Shown piece by piece: positions 54,396 to 64,000 of a stretch of DNA of 64,000 bases. The stretch spans positions 2,728,001 through 2,792,000 of the forward strand of contig CAWBUL010000006.1 of assembly GCA_963791885.1 (NCBI GenBank), in the 5' to 3' direction. Source of the stretch: CAVSUZ01 sp963791885. Its GTDB lineage: Bacteria > Pseudomonadota > Alphaproteobacteria > Acetobacterales > Acetobacteraceae. The notes beneath the pieces are model-generated. The model was not told the DNA's origin. It searched no databases and saw nothing but the letters and a program-made list of their open reading frames with translations. The translations under genes were made by a program, and so were the position numbers. Positions within the stretch are counted from its first letter, which is position 1. Every line of letters begins with the position of its first letter.

Positions 54396-55148
54396 ATGAA
54401 CAACGATCACACCACGTCGCGCGAACGGCTCGAACACAGTCACACAAGGGAAGGTATTCGGGCGCGTCTCGCTCAGGACACAGGCAGCAACTATGTCCGG
54501 GACTGGATTTACGGTGGGATTGACGGAACAATCACCACCTTCGCGATCATCGCCGGGGTCGTAGGTGCCGATCTGCCGGGCACGGTCGTGCTGGTGCTCG
54601 GTCTCGCCAACCTCGTCGCAGACGGCTTCGCGATGGGTGCTGGCAACTACAGCGCCACCAAGGCCGACGTGGACGACTACAGCCGCCTGATCGCCATCGA
54701 GCGAAAACACATCCTCCTGGAGCCTGGCGGCGAGCGTGAGGAGGTCCGGCAGATCTTCGAACTCAAGGGGTTCTCCGGCGACGAGCTGGAGCGGATCATC
54801 GACGTCATTACGTCCGATGAAAACCTTTGGGCAAACACTATGGCGGTTGAAGAGTATGGTCTGTCGCCGGCGGCGAAGTCGCCCCTCCAGGCCGCGCTGA
54901 ACACCTCCGCTGCGTTTGTTCTGTGTGGACTGGTGCCGCTTATCAGCTATCTCATTGCATATAGCCTTGGCTGGTGCGTGGTCGCTACCGGCCTTGTCTT
55001 CTTCGCAATCGGGGCGGCAAAGAGCCGATGGTCGCTGGCAGGTTGGGTGAAGTCAGGGCTGGAGACGTTATTGATCGGGATGGGCGCGGCCGGTCTCTCG
55101 TTCCTCATCGGCTTCGGACTCAGGGCTTTCGTTAAGGTCCCAATCTGA
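54396..55148 (+). CDS. VIT1/CCC1-family membrane protein
   Basis: The 250-residue protein has VRDWIYGGIDGTITTFAIIAG, LGLANLVADGFAMGAGNYSATKA and C-terminal membrane helices, as in VIT1/CCC1 iron/manganese transporters (PF01988). A charged cytoplasmic segment (ERKHILLEPGGEREEVRQIFELKGFSG) is the metal-binding region of the family. The start at 54396 matches the usual N terminus but has no good ribosome site. Confidence 0.85.
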   Translation: MNNDHTTSRERLEHSHTREGIRARLAQDTGSNYVRDWIYGGIDGTITTFAIIAGVVGADLPGTVVLVLGLANLVADGFAMGAGNYSATKADVDDYSRLIAIERKHILLEPGGEREEVRQIFELKGFSGDELERIIDVITSDENLWANTMAVEEYGLSPAAKSPLQAALNTSAAFVLCGLVPLISYLIAYSLGWCVVATGLVFFAIGAAKSRWSLAGWVKSGLETLLIGMGAAGLSFLIGFGLRAFVKVPI

Positions 55149-55223
55149 CGCAATTCAGATAGCGGAGCCGCGGGCCGACTGAATTGCCCGAGGTCAGCTT
55201 CCCACCCGAAGCAGACCTCTACC

Positions 55224-56063
55224 TCAGAGAGCTTGGGGCTTCAGAAGATCTGGAGGAATTCGAATCCGTCTTTCGGAAAATAGTGACTTCCGATCGAAGT
55301 CGGTCGCCACGAAAGCGCGAACCGGAACGCAACCGGTGATGATGTTCACGATATCACTAGGAAGCACCTTAGCGCGCTCAGTGATAGGCGCTTGCTCCAT
55401 AGCCGCGCCGTGGCGCCGCGAATAATAGGCGATTAAATCTGCCATCTGAATGGCCCGACAACTACTTTTTCGAACAACCGACACGGATCTAAGGATGCTA
55501 TCTAGATCGTGAATTTCCTTTACCTGGTCGAAGTTGATTTCTGCTTCTCTATTGTTTTGATGGCCAGCCTCAAGGATTATAGCCACGCCGTCTTCATTAG
55601 CTGATTTTCCGATCCTTATGTCCGTCAGCATCCAGCTCAGGATAACGTTGGTACAAAATGTGTATGGCGTAACGGTTCGTTTGCGCAGACTTTCCCCCGC
55701 TCTGAGCTTGTAAGCAGACTTTAGTGCAGACATGCTCATCCCGATCGGAACGAACGGCATCATTTCACGACATATCTTGTGGACGAACATTCTTTTCCTG
55801 GTACGTGACCAGCCTTTGAAGCATCCCCTTCCTTGATGCAAATCTACGGCATGTAGAACATCTACCTTGTATTCCTGAAATACAGGCTCAACGGTGAGTT
55901 CGAAAGCTTCCCATCCTACGGACGGGGCCACGAATCCGGCCACCGTTGTGATGCGGTTTTGCGGGTCCTTGCCACTGTCGTCCAAATAGCAAACGAGCAC
56001 CGCTATCCGCTTCCCTGCCAGGAGACTTCTCGGGGTGCAGCGATGCAGCCCGAGCGCGCTCAC
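55224..56063 (-). CDS. DUF3800 domain protein, low GC
   Basis: The 279-residue protein starts its domain with VCYLDDSGKD and ends it with QMADLIAYYSRRH, the acidic pattern of DUF3800, which is thought to have an RNase H-like fold. The base composition is clearly lower in GC than the neighbours, and codons such as ATT, TTT and AAA are frequent, suggesting recent transfer. DUF3800 genes are often found on mobile or defence islands; no partner gene is recognised here. The GTG start is uncertain. Confidence 0.75.
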   Translation of the reverse strand: MSALGLHRCTPRSLLAGKRIAVLVCYLDDSGKDPQNRITTVAGFVAPSVGWEAFELTVEPVFQEYKVDVLHAVDLHQGRGCFKGWSRTRKRMFVHKICREMMPFVPIGMSMSALKSAYKLRAGESLRKRTVTPYTFCTNVILSWMLTDIRIGKSANEDGVAIILEAGHQNNREAEINFDQVKEIHDLDSILRSVSVVRKSSCRAIQMADLIAYYSRRHGAAMEQAPITERAKVLPSDIVNIITGCVPVRAFVATDFDRKSLFSERRIRIPPDLLKPQAL

Positions 56064-56155
56064 GGGGCGCCCCCAGCGTCTACCCCGCGCTCCCGAGTCG
56101 TGGGTATGCGAAGTCTAATATTAGGAAAAATTACCTTGACACAACACCTAACATT

Positions 56156-56887
56156 GTGCTCTTACTCCCACCTGTGACCGCCGCGGCCAACACCGCCGAG
56201 CCAGCCCATCCCTCCGATCCTCCCCAGGACCGGGCCGCCACCCGCGCCACCCGCCTGCTCGGCCTCCTCCACAAGCTGATCGACTTCGGCAAGGAAATGG
56301 CCGCCGCCGCCCAGCAGCGTCCCGCAGGTGATGCGCTTGCCCGCCTCGCGACGCATTTCGGCACCAAAAGCACCGCGCTGATCCTCGCGAGCATCGCCCG
56401 CGGCCTGCGGCTTGCCGCGATATTGGAAGAACGGCTCGGCGGACAACCCGCCCGTCTGAACCCGGCGCGAGCCGCCGCCGATGCACTGCGCCCGCGCAAG
56501 CCACGCGCCCCCCACCCTAAATCCGCATCCGAATCCCCGCCGCAGGACAAACGCACGAGGCTTCCAACCTCTCGGAAAATCGTGGCTTGGGCGCGCCAAT
56601 ACCCTATCGAAACCGTCCTGCTCCATCTCTGCAGAGATCTCGGTCTCACGCTCTCCGACCCGTTGTGGCAGGAGGTGGACGACATCCTCATCGAATGCTG
56701 CGACGATCTCATCCAAAAGGTGCAGAACGTCGGGAAGCGGACCATCCCCACTGAAACCAAAAAAGAGCGGCCCGATCGCGACGCCAAATCCCTCCCGCCG
56801 CCCAACCCGCTGATGCAGGCGGCACCACTTTGGAAGCCGGCCCCGCACATGGTTCCCATCGCAACAACCGCGACCGGGCCGCCCTAA
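56156..56887 (+). CDS. hypothetical protein
   Basis: The 243-residue frame (GTG start; GTG at 56174 is an alternative) has an N-terminal helical region (ATRLLGLLHKLIDFGKEMAAAAQQ), a Pro/Lys/Arg-rich linker and a central TSRKIVAWARQYPIETVLLHLCRDLGLTLSDPLWQEVDDIL. No family is recognised. Codon use is that of a real GC-rich gene, and the opposite strand also reads open, a usual shadow. Function unknown. Confidence 0.5.
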   Translation: MLLLPPVTAAANTAEPAHPSDPPQDRAATRATRLLGLLHKLIDFGKEMAAAAQQRPAGDALARLATHFGTKSTALILASIARGLRLAAILEERLGGQPARLNPARAAADALRPRKPRAPHPKSASESPPQDKRTRLPTSRKIVAWARQYPIETVLLHLCRDLGLTLSDPLWQEVDDILIECCDDLIQKVQNVGKRTIPTETKKERPDRDAKSLPPPNPLMQAAPLWKPAPHMVPIATTATGPP

Positions 56888-56964
56888 ACCGCCCGAAACC
56901 ACCAAACGCATCACGCCACGGGACCGGCCAGCGCCAGCCCCGCTGTCGCTGATTCGCCCATCTT

Positions 56965-57013
56965 CTCTGTGGCCTCCGTGTGCCCTCCGCGGCCTCCGTG
57001 TTAGCCCTTTCTT
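56965..57013. repeat. CTCCGTG-type dispersed intergenic repeat (copy 2)
   Basis: CTCTGTGGCCTCCGTGTGCC-type words followed by GTTAGCCCTTTCTTT closely resemble 14884-14933. It lies in the gap between the hypothetical gene and the SDR. Confidence 0.55.
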
Positions 57014-57055
57014 TGCTGCCCGCCGCTCTTGCCGGCACGCCGCCGCGTATGTGAG

Positions 57056-57808
57056 TCAGGCCCCCAGCAACTGCCCCCCATCCACCGCGATCACCTGCCC
57101 GGTCACCCACGCCGCCAGCGGTGACGCCAAAAACACCGCCACATGCGCCACCTCCTCGGGCATCCCCATCCGCCCGAACGGGATCGAACGGTGCACCCGA
57201 TGATACAGCTCCGGCGCCTCGCTCTTCCGCCGATCCCACACCCCGCCGGGAAACTCGATCGACCCTGGCGCGATCGCGTTCGCCCGCACGCCGTCCCGCG
57301 CGTACATCGCCGCCTGCGTCGTGGTGTAGTGGATCACCGCGGCCTTGATCGCCCCGTACGGAGGTTGCCGCCCCGCCGGCCGCAGCGCCGAAATCGAGGA
57401 GATATTGACGATGTTCCCCTTCGCCCGCTTCAGGTGCGGCAGCGCCGCCTGCGTAGCATGCACGATCGCCATCATGTCGATGGCCATGCTCGCCGACCAT
57501 CCGGCCTCGTCATCCGAGTTGCCGAAACCGGACGCATTGTTCACCAGGATGTCGATCCCGCCCAACGCGCGCGCGGCATCCGCGATGTAACCGGCAATCG
57601 CGCCCGCATCCCCCAGATCGCATGACGCCGCATGCGCCGTTCGTCCGGTCTCCGCCAAATCCCGCCGCGTCGCCTCCAGCGCCTCGGCGCCCCGAGCGCA
57701 GATCGACACATCGGCACCGGCCTGCGCGCACGCCAATGCAATCGCCCGGCCGATGCCCCGGCTCCCGCCGCACACCACGGCATGCTTGCCCGTCAGATCG
57801 ATCTGCAT
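57056..57808 (-). CDS. short-chain dehydrogenase/reductase
   Basis: The 250-residue SDR has the cofactor motif CGGSRGIGRAIA (in place of TGxxxGIG), NNASGFG, the catalytic Ser in NISSISA and YGAIK with Tyr and Lys. C-terminal WVTGQVIAVDGGQLLGA is standard. The Arg after the glycine motif start (ICARG) suggests NADP. Substrate unknown. Confidence 0.88.
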   Translation of the reverse strand: MQIDLTGKHAVVCGGSRGIGRAIALACAQAGADVSICARGAEALEATRRDLAETGRTAHAASCDLGDAGAIAGYIADAARALGGIDILVNNASGFGNSDDEAGWSASMAIDMMAIVHATQAALPHLKRAKGNIVNISSISALRPAGRQPPYGAIKAAVIHYTTTQAAMYARDGVRANAIAPGSIEFPGGVWDRRKSEAPELYHRVHRSIPFGRMGMPEEVAHVAVFLASPLAAWVTGQVIAVDGGQLLGA

Positions 57809-57850
57809 GCGCTCGCTCCCGTCTCGCTCATCACGGCGCTAAACTGCGCC

Positions 57851-58321
57851 ATGCCCCCCAAGCAAGACAACGCCGTGCCGCTCTTCACCATCGGCTACGA
57901 GCAAAGCCGCATCGATCTCGTCGTCGCGGAACTCAAGCGCGCGGGCGTGAAGCTGCTGCTGGACGTGCGAGCGGTGGCCGCGTCACGCAAGCCGGGCTTC
58001 TCCAAGCGCCAGCTCGCCGCCGAGCTCGATCAGCATGGCATAAGCTACGTCCATCTCCAGGCACTCGGCACGCCCAAGCCGGGGAGGGACGCTGTCCGCG
58101 CTGGCCATCCCGAGCGCATGGTGCCGATCTACAACGCGCACATGCAGGGAGACCGCCCGCAAGCCGAGCTTGCCCAGGCGATCTCACTCACCCCCCGAAC
58201 CCCCGTCTGCCTGCTCTGTTTCGAGCGTGATCCGGCCCACTGCCACCGCCGCCTCGTGGCCGAGATGATCCGGGCGGAGACAGGCCAAAGTGTTGTGGAC
58301 CTGTCTCCTCAAGCGGCGTGA
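57851..58321 (+). CDS. DUF488 family protein
   Basis: The 156-residue protein has FTIGYEQSRIDLVVAELKRAGVKLLLDVRA and the C-terminal CFERDPAHCHR motif of DUF488. The function of the family is unknown; a structural similarity to rhodanese/phosphatase-type loops has been suggested. The start at 57851 matches the family. It converges on the giant repeat gene with only three bases between. Confidence 0.85.
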   Translation: MPPKQDNAVPLFTIGYEQSRIDLVVAELKRAGVKLLLDVRAVAASRKPGFSKRQLAAELDQHGISYVHLQALGTPKPGRDAVRAGHPERMVPIYNAHMQGDRPQAELAQAISLTPRTPVCLLCFERDPAHCHRRLVAEMIRAETGQSVVDLSPQAA

Positions 58322-58324
58322 TCG

Positions 58325-61300
58325 TTAGGTCAGGAACCCGCCATTCTGACCGAGGTAACCGGCGACCTTCACGCTGCCGATCGTGTCGTTCAGATGGATC
58401 GCCTGGCTGCCCCCGGTGACGTAGGTCGAGGTCTGTATCGGCGATTGGTGCGCGTTGAACGCCGCCTGGTTGGTGAAGACATCGATATACGTCTTGCTGC
58501 CGCTGCTGCTTGCGGCGACCTGGGTCAGGAAGTCCTGCCCCGCCGTAATCGACTGATCCGTGTAGATAGTCGCTCCCGCGGCGAACGGATTGCTGTTGTT
58601 GGACACCGCGATGAAAGCCGTGGTGTTGCTGTTGGAGCCCGACACACTCGCCTGGCCACCCTGCGAATTGCTGACCGTGTTGCCGGGCTGATACAGGAAC
58701 TCAATCTGGCTCGGCTTGCCGTAGCAGCTCACCAGGTTGGTGGTGGAGGAGGGCAGGGGCACCAGCCCCGCATCGATATTGGCTGCGGTCTGGCTGCCGG
58801 TGATGGTGATCGGCGCCGTAACGCCGCCCGGTCCGGCATCGCTGGCCCCGCCCGGCGGAGAAAAGCCCAGCCCGTTCGGCGCGAACTCAACGTTGTAAGT
58901 GCCGCCAGCCAGGGAGCCGAAGCTGTAGTTGCCGCTGCCGTTCGTGGTTGTGGTGGCGACGACGGAACCACCGTTGTTGAGCAGTTCGACGGTGACGCCG
59001 CCGCGGGTTGTGTCGCCGCAGTCAATCTGGCCGTCGTCGTTGCTGTCGTTCCAGACGGTGCCCGTGATCTTCCCGTTGCTCACCACGGTGCCGATATAGC
59101 TGGCATCGTCCTGCGCGGTTTCGGTGGTCTTGGAGCTGCCCACCGTGATGGTGCCGGTCGCGGTGGCTGTGTCGTACTGCGTCCCGATTGTGGCGGTGAA
59201 GCTGGCTACGTTAGAGACGATGGTCTGCCCGGCGCCGAGGGTGAAGGTGCTGCTCGGCGGGCTGCAGCCGCCCCCGCCGAAGGTAAAGCCCGACGGGCCG
59301 CTGCCCGTATCCGAAACCTGGCCGTTGTTGAGCGTTTCACCCGTGTCGTTCACCACGATCACGCGCTCATACAACGTCTTGCCCGACGCCAGGGTGGGCG
59401 AGTTGGACACGTTGCCGGCACCGACATCGAGCCAAGTGCAGCCATCGACCGAGATCTGCTTGTCCACCGTGATGGAGCCGACCATGCCGACATAACCCGC
59501 CGTGTCTTGCGCCGTCTCGGTGGTCTGAGAATAACCGACCGTGATGGTGCCGATCGCGGTCGCCGTATCGTACTGCGTGCCGACTCCGGCGACGAAGCTC
59601 GCGACGTTGGAGACAATCGTCTGGCCGGCACCGAGAGTGAAGGTGCTGCTTGGCGGCGAACACCCAGAGGATGGGCCGAATGTGAAGCCGGACGGTCCGC
59701 CGCCAGCGTCGGCGACCTGACCGTTGTTGAGCGTTTCGCCCGTGTCGTTAACCACAACGACGCGCTCGTAAAGCGTCGTGCCGGCGAGGACGCTGGGATC
59801 CTGCGAGATATTGCCGTCCCCGACATCCAGCCAGGTGCAGCCATTCACCGAGATCTGCTTGTCCACGGTGATGGAGCCGGCGGTGCCGATATAGCCGGCT
59901 GTGTCTTGTGCGGTCTCGGTGGTCTTGGAGCTGCCCACCGTGATCGTGCCGGTCGCCGTCGCCGTATCGTACTGCGTCCCGGTGCCGGCGACGAAGCTGG
60001 CGACGTTGGAGACGATGGTCTGGCCCGCACTGAGGGTGAACGTGCTGCTGCTGCCGCCACCGAATGTGAAGCCCGACGGGCCACTGCCGGCATCGCCAAC
60101 CTGTCCGCTGTTGAGCGTCTCGCCCGTGTCGTTGACGACGATGACACGCTCATAGAGCGTGGTTCCGGCAAGGACGGTGGGATCCTGCGAGATATTGCCA
60201 TCCCCGACATCCAGCCAGGTGCAGCCATCCGTGGGGATCTGCTTGTCCACCGTGATGGGGCCGGAGGTTCCGACATAGCCGGCTGTGTCTTGCGCGGTCT
60301 CGGTGGTCTTGGAGCTGCCCACCGTGATGGTGCCGGTGGCAGTGGCCGTATCGTACTGCGTCCCAGTGCCGGCAACGAAGCTGGTGACGTTGGAGACGAT
60401 CGTCTGGCCGGCAGCCAGGGTAAAGGTACTGCTCGGCGACGAGCACCAGGAGGACGGACCAAAGGTGAACCCGGCCGGGCCGCTGCCGGCATCGCCAACC
60501 TGCCCGTTGTTCAGCGTGGTGCTGGTGTCGTTCACCACGATGACGCGTTCATACAGCGTGGTGCCCGCGAGGACGGTCGGATCTTGCGATAGATTGCCGT
60601 CCCCCACATCCAACCAGGTGCACCCGTTCACCGAGATCTGCTTGTCCACAGTGATGGAGCCGGTGGGAATGACAACCGTACCAGTATAGTCAGCGATGTC
60701 GCTGGCGCTAACCGAGGCTGTATCGCCGTAGCTGTCGCTGACCGCGCCGGTCACCGTCGCCGTGTCGACCGAGTGGACGGAGCGGGCCGTGATGGTCGCG
60801 ATGTCGGAGGTCAGGGTCTGACCCACCGCCAGTGTCGTCGAACTGGCACCTCCGAAGGTGAAGCCGGCCAATCCGTCGCCGTCGACGTCTGAGACGGACG
60901 CATTGGTGATCGCGACCGAGCCGGTGTTAACCAAAATCACCTGCTCGTAAACACTCGACCCGGCTGCGACCGTGGGATCCTGCAAAACGCCGTCGCCCAC
61001 GTCCTGCCAGTGGACGCCGTCGGTAGAGATCTGTTTGTCGATGGTGATGCCATAGGTCTCACCAGTGAAATTGGCGCTGTCGGTGGCGGACACTGAAGCC
61101 GTGTCGCCATAGCTGTCATACGCCGTGCCAGTCAGCGTCGCCGTGTCGGACTGATAGCCCGAGCCAGCAATGACGGTAGCGGTGTCGGAGATCGTCCCGC
61201 CACCGGCACCGAGGCTGAAAGTGGACGAGCCGCCCACCATGAACGATCCGGGCCCCGTGCCGACATCGCCGATCGAGACGTTCTCGATTCCAACCGAACC

Positions 61301-63493
61301 GGAGTTCGTGATCAGTACGCGCTCAGCAACGGTCGCGCCCGCCAGCACCAGCGGATCGGTCATGTCGTTGCCGATATCGGTCCACGCACCGCCGTTGACG
61401 GAGATCTGCTTGTCGATCGTGATCGACGGCGTCTCACCGGTGAAGTTCGCGCTGTCATGGGCCGACACCGAAGCGGTGTTGCCATACGCGTCGGATGCGG
61501 TGCCGGTGACGGTCGCCGTGTCGGACTGATAGCCTGAACCGGCAATGACCTTAGCGATGTCGGACGTAACCGTCTGTCCAGCAGCCAGCGTGAAGGTGGC
61601 GTTGCCGCCGACCGTGAAAGAGCCCGGCCCCGCACCGACATCGGAAACAGAGGCATCGGAAATGCCCACCGAACCGGTATTCACCACGATGACTTGCTCG
61701 GTGATGGTGGCACCCGCCAGCACCAGCGGATCGGTCATGTCGCTGCCGATATCGGTCCACGCACCGCCGTTGACGGAGATCTGTTTGTCGATGGTGATCG
61801 ACGGCGTCTCACCGGTGAAGTTCGCGCTGTCATGCGCCGAGACCGACTGGGTGTCGCCATACGCGTCGGATGCGGTGCCGGTGACCGTCGCCGTGTCGGA
61901 CTGATAGCCGGAACCCGCGATGACGGTGGCGATGTTGGAGGTGACGGTCTGTCCAGCGGCCAGGGCGAAAGTGGCGTTGCCGCCGACGTCGAAGGAGCCC
62001 GGCCCAGCACCGACATCGGAAACAGAGGCATCGGAAATGCCCAACGAACCGGTATTCACCACGATGACTTGCTCGGTGATCGTGGCGCCCGCCAGCACCA
62101 GGGATCGGTCATGTCGCTGCCGATATCGGTCCACGCACCGCCGTTGACGGAGATCTGTTTGTCGATGGTGATCGACGGCGTGGTGCCGGTGAAGTTGGCG
62201 CCGCTGGTGGCGGAGACGGCGCCGGTATCGCCATAGGAGTCGCTGACCGAACCGTTCAGCGTGGCAGTGTCGGCCTGATAGCCGGTGGAGGCGATGACGG
62301 TGGCGACGTCGGAGGTGACGGACCCGCCGACGGCAATAACAGTGGTAAGGGAGCCGCCGCCGAAGGTGAAGTCGATGGGGCCCGTGCCGCTGTCGGACAC
62401 CGCGGCATCGCTGATGACGACCGAGCCGGTGTTGGTGGCGATGACGCGCTCGTCGATGGTGGCGTCGGCCAGCACGGTCGGCCCAGTGCCGGAGACGTCG
62501 ATTCAGCCGGTACCATTGACGTCGATCTGCTTCTGCAGCGTGGCGCTGTAGGTCTCGCCGGTATAGTCGGCCGTATCTGATCCGCTGATGCTGCTGTTGT
62601 TCCGCGAATCCGTGATGGTGCCGGTCAGAGTCGCCGTGTCGAGATGATATCCGGCCGCGGCAAGCGTCGAAGATACGTCAGAGGTGATGGTGGCCCCAGC
62701 TGCGAGGCTGAATGTCTCCGAGCCGCCGAACATGAATGGCGACGGTCCGCCCGTGTCGGTCACCTGAGCGCCCGTTAGCATCAGTGAGTTTTCGGAATTG
62801 TTGGTGACGACCACGCGGTAAAGCACCGTGGACCCCACGAGCACGTTCGGATCAGCCATCACGCCCGCGCTAGCGTCGATCCAAGTCTTTCCACCGTCGA
62901 CCGACATCTGCTTCTCAACCGAGACCTGCGCAGTTTCGAATCCTTGCCGGATTCCACTGAACAACGCGTAATCGTTTGCAGTCGATGAGTCAGACGCAGG
63001 CGTGGATGCAGTAACGGTGAGCGTGATTCGAAGATCGGAGGACGCAGTGGCTAGCCACTGACCGGTTGATCCGGAACTGTAGTTCCAATTGAGCGTAGCG
63101 ATCAGGTTGTTGCTGCTATTATAGACGTTTTCGGTTGCGCTCAGGCCGACATAGCCGTTTACGATGTCAGTGATGATGAGTTGATCGAGCCCTACGATTG
63201 ATTCTCCCGGATTCGTCGTAACTTCATAATTAAACGTCAGCGTTTGGGTTTCGGCCGTACCGGCCGCATTCCCCGAAACGCCGGCGGTGAAATTGGCCCA
63301 CGCAATGCCGTCCCAGGTGGGACTGCTTCCATAGCTGAGCCCACCGTATGTCGCGGTCGAGTGAGTTCTCATAGTAATCAACGAAGGAAAAGATCGAAGA
63401 TGATGCATCCGAATCCACTTCGGTGAGAGCCACCGTCGAGAAATTCAATCCATCATATGAGAGTGGCGAGAAGCTATAGTTCGAAGTCGGCAT
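58325..63493 (-). CDS. giant repetitive secreted/surface-type protein, frame broken in three places
   Basis: The corrected protein is about 1,720 residues. After an N-terminal beta-rich region come about ten units of roughly 120-130 residues, each opening with a KQIxVxG..W.D.G phrase and ending with DTAT.TG. or similar, like DUF11-type Ig-fold repeats. An SdrD-B-like domain follows (ITGTVWNDSNDDGQIDCGD, GNYSFGSLAGGTYNVEF) and a beta-rich C terminus. Breaks: a frameshift near 63360, an in-frame TGA at 62503-62505 at the repeat's conserved Trp, and a missing base near 62102. No clear signal peptide, RTX or PEP-CTERM signal is seen. A surface adhesin is likely. Confidence 0.8.
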
Positions 63494-63505
63494 GCGACGT
63501 CCCCC

Positions 63506-63532
63506 ACCGCCCGCGGAGGCACCGCGGGCGGT
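63506..63532 (-). terminator. hairpin between the PEP-CTERM gene and the giant gene
   Basis: ACCGCCCGCGG and CCGCGGGCGGT form a perfect 11-bp stem with a five-base loop, downstream of the PEP-CTERM gene on the minus strand and 12 bases before the giant gene's start. No T-tract follows, so it may attenuate rather than end transcription. Confidence 0.5.
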
Positions 63533-63568
63533 TTAGTTGTTAAAAAGTCGTGACGTCCTAAGTCGTCG

Positions 63569-64000
63569 TCAGGCTGACTGACGACGGCGCAGCGCAAGTC
63601 CAAGAATGCCCATGACAAGCAGCCCAGCCGAGGCGGGCTCCGGCACGGCATTGAAGTCGAGCGTAAAGCTGTTCACGCTTCCAATGGGGGAGGCAACGTC
63701 CTGCGAGAGCGTCAGGATCGATGCGCCGGGAAACGACAGCGAGTCCGTCGCAACAAGGAAGTTCGCATTGATTTCGGGGTAGCTGGTGGCACCGATCGTC
63801 ACGGTGGATCCTACCCCCAGAGTCCGGTCCCCGAACCAGTGATCGTCAGACTCGATACAGCCGGAGAGACCGTCACGTCGAAGTCGAACCCAAAATCCCC
63901 AGAGCTCACCACGGGACCGCTGCTGCCGGTAATCGTGACACCCAGCTTGGAATCGTCCTGCGACATGACTGCGCCTTGGTCAGCGCACGCAGTCGGGTCG
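63569..64000 (-). CDS. PEP-CTERM sorting-domain protein, 5' end outside window, frame broken
   Basis: The C terminus has VPEPASAG, a hydrophobic stretch (LLVMGILGLAL) and RRRQ, the PEP-CTERM signal. Upstream the frame changes at a run of five G near 63815: GSGTGLWG in one frame continues as VGSTVTIGATSYPEIN in the other, and one additional G would join them. The frame remains open to the window edge (CADQGAVMSQDDSKLG). The protein is probably exported and sorted by exosortase. Confidence 0.82.

Noticed and set aside
56162..56914. Minus-strand frame of 250 codons opposite the hypothetical gene
   Set aside because: Both strands are open here; the plus strand has more protein-like composition and helix pattern, the minus strand is Gly/Arg-rich.
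58394..60592. Long plus-strand open frame opposite the giant gene
   Set aside because: It is antisense to a periodic, GC-rich coding region; its product repeats with the same period and has no recognisable domain.
58325..62550. Direct repeats as a CRISPR array
   Set aside because: The period is about 370-400 bases and the repeats are coding; there are no short repeats with unique spacers and no cas genes.

Overview
The window looks like a chromosomal segment of a high-GC alphaproteobacterium, most likely of the Rhodospirillales/Acetobacteraceae type. This is an inference from the trpG-trpD-trpC-moaC order, an EipB (DUF1849) protein, PEP-CTERM proteins and generally GC-rich codon use. No rRNA, tRNA or CRISPR array was seen.

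Layout. 1-17 kb is a catabolic accessory region: a DAO-type FAD oxidoreductase, a racemase split by an IS630 element, a KstD-like flavoprotein, an LLM (luciferase-like) oxidoreductase, an HdrC/HdrB-like iron-sulfur pair, two TatA proteins, a CaiB-type CoA-transferase beside a DddP-like M24 protein (candidate DMSP lyase), endonuclease III, two PF04909 amidohydrolases, a PEP-CTERM protein, an EthD-like protein, a Gfo/Idh/MocA oxidoreductase and a PCu(A)C copper chaperone. 17-22.5 kb carries all activities for GDP-D-glycero-D-manno-heptose (gmhA, hddA, and an hddC-gmhB fusion), preceded by a decayed duplicate of the same module whose kinase is still open but lacks key active-site residues. A PEP-CTERM-associated sugar transferase follows. 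23.8-26.2 kb is an overlapping cofE-cofD-cofC operon for coenzyme F420. Then come eipB, aspS, a carbohydrate ABC transporter (two permeases and an ATPase), a small DPPY methyltransferase, trpG-trpD-trpC-moaC, an EmrAB-like efflux pair, a UxuA-like protein, a methyltransferase and a GNAT protein. 41-46 kb has 3-hydroxyanthranilate dioxygenase translationally coupled to livH-livM-livG, a DapA-family aldolase and greB. 46-50 kb holds an IS1182-type element, an arylamine N-acetyltransferase and a second IS630 copy. 50-64 kb is accessory: a LysR/DoxX/NmrA/hydrolase group, a VIT-family transporter, a low-GC DUF3800 gene, an SDR, a DUF488 protein, a giant secreted-type repeat protein and a PEP-CTERM protein running off the end.

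Two general points. First, at least eight genes carry single-base reading-frame breaks, including the essential aspS, so many of these are more likely consensus-sequence errors than true decay. Second, intergenic gaps contain several families of hairpin repeats. One pair shows three compensated base-pair changes in an otherwise conserved stem.
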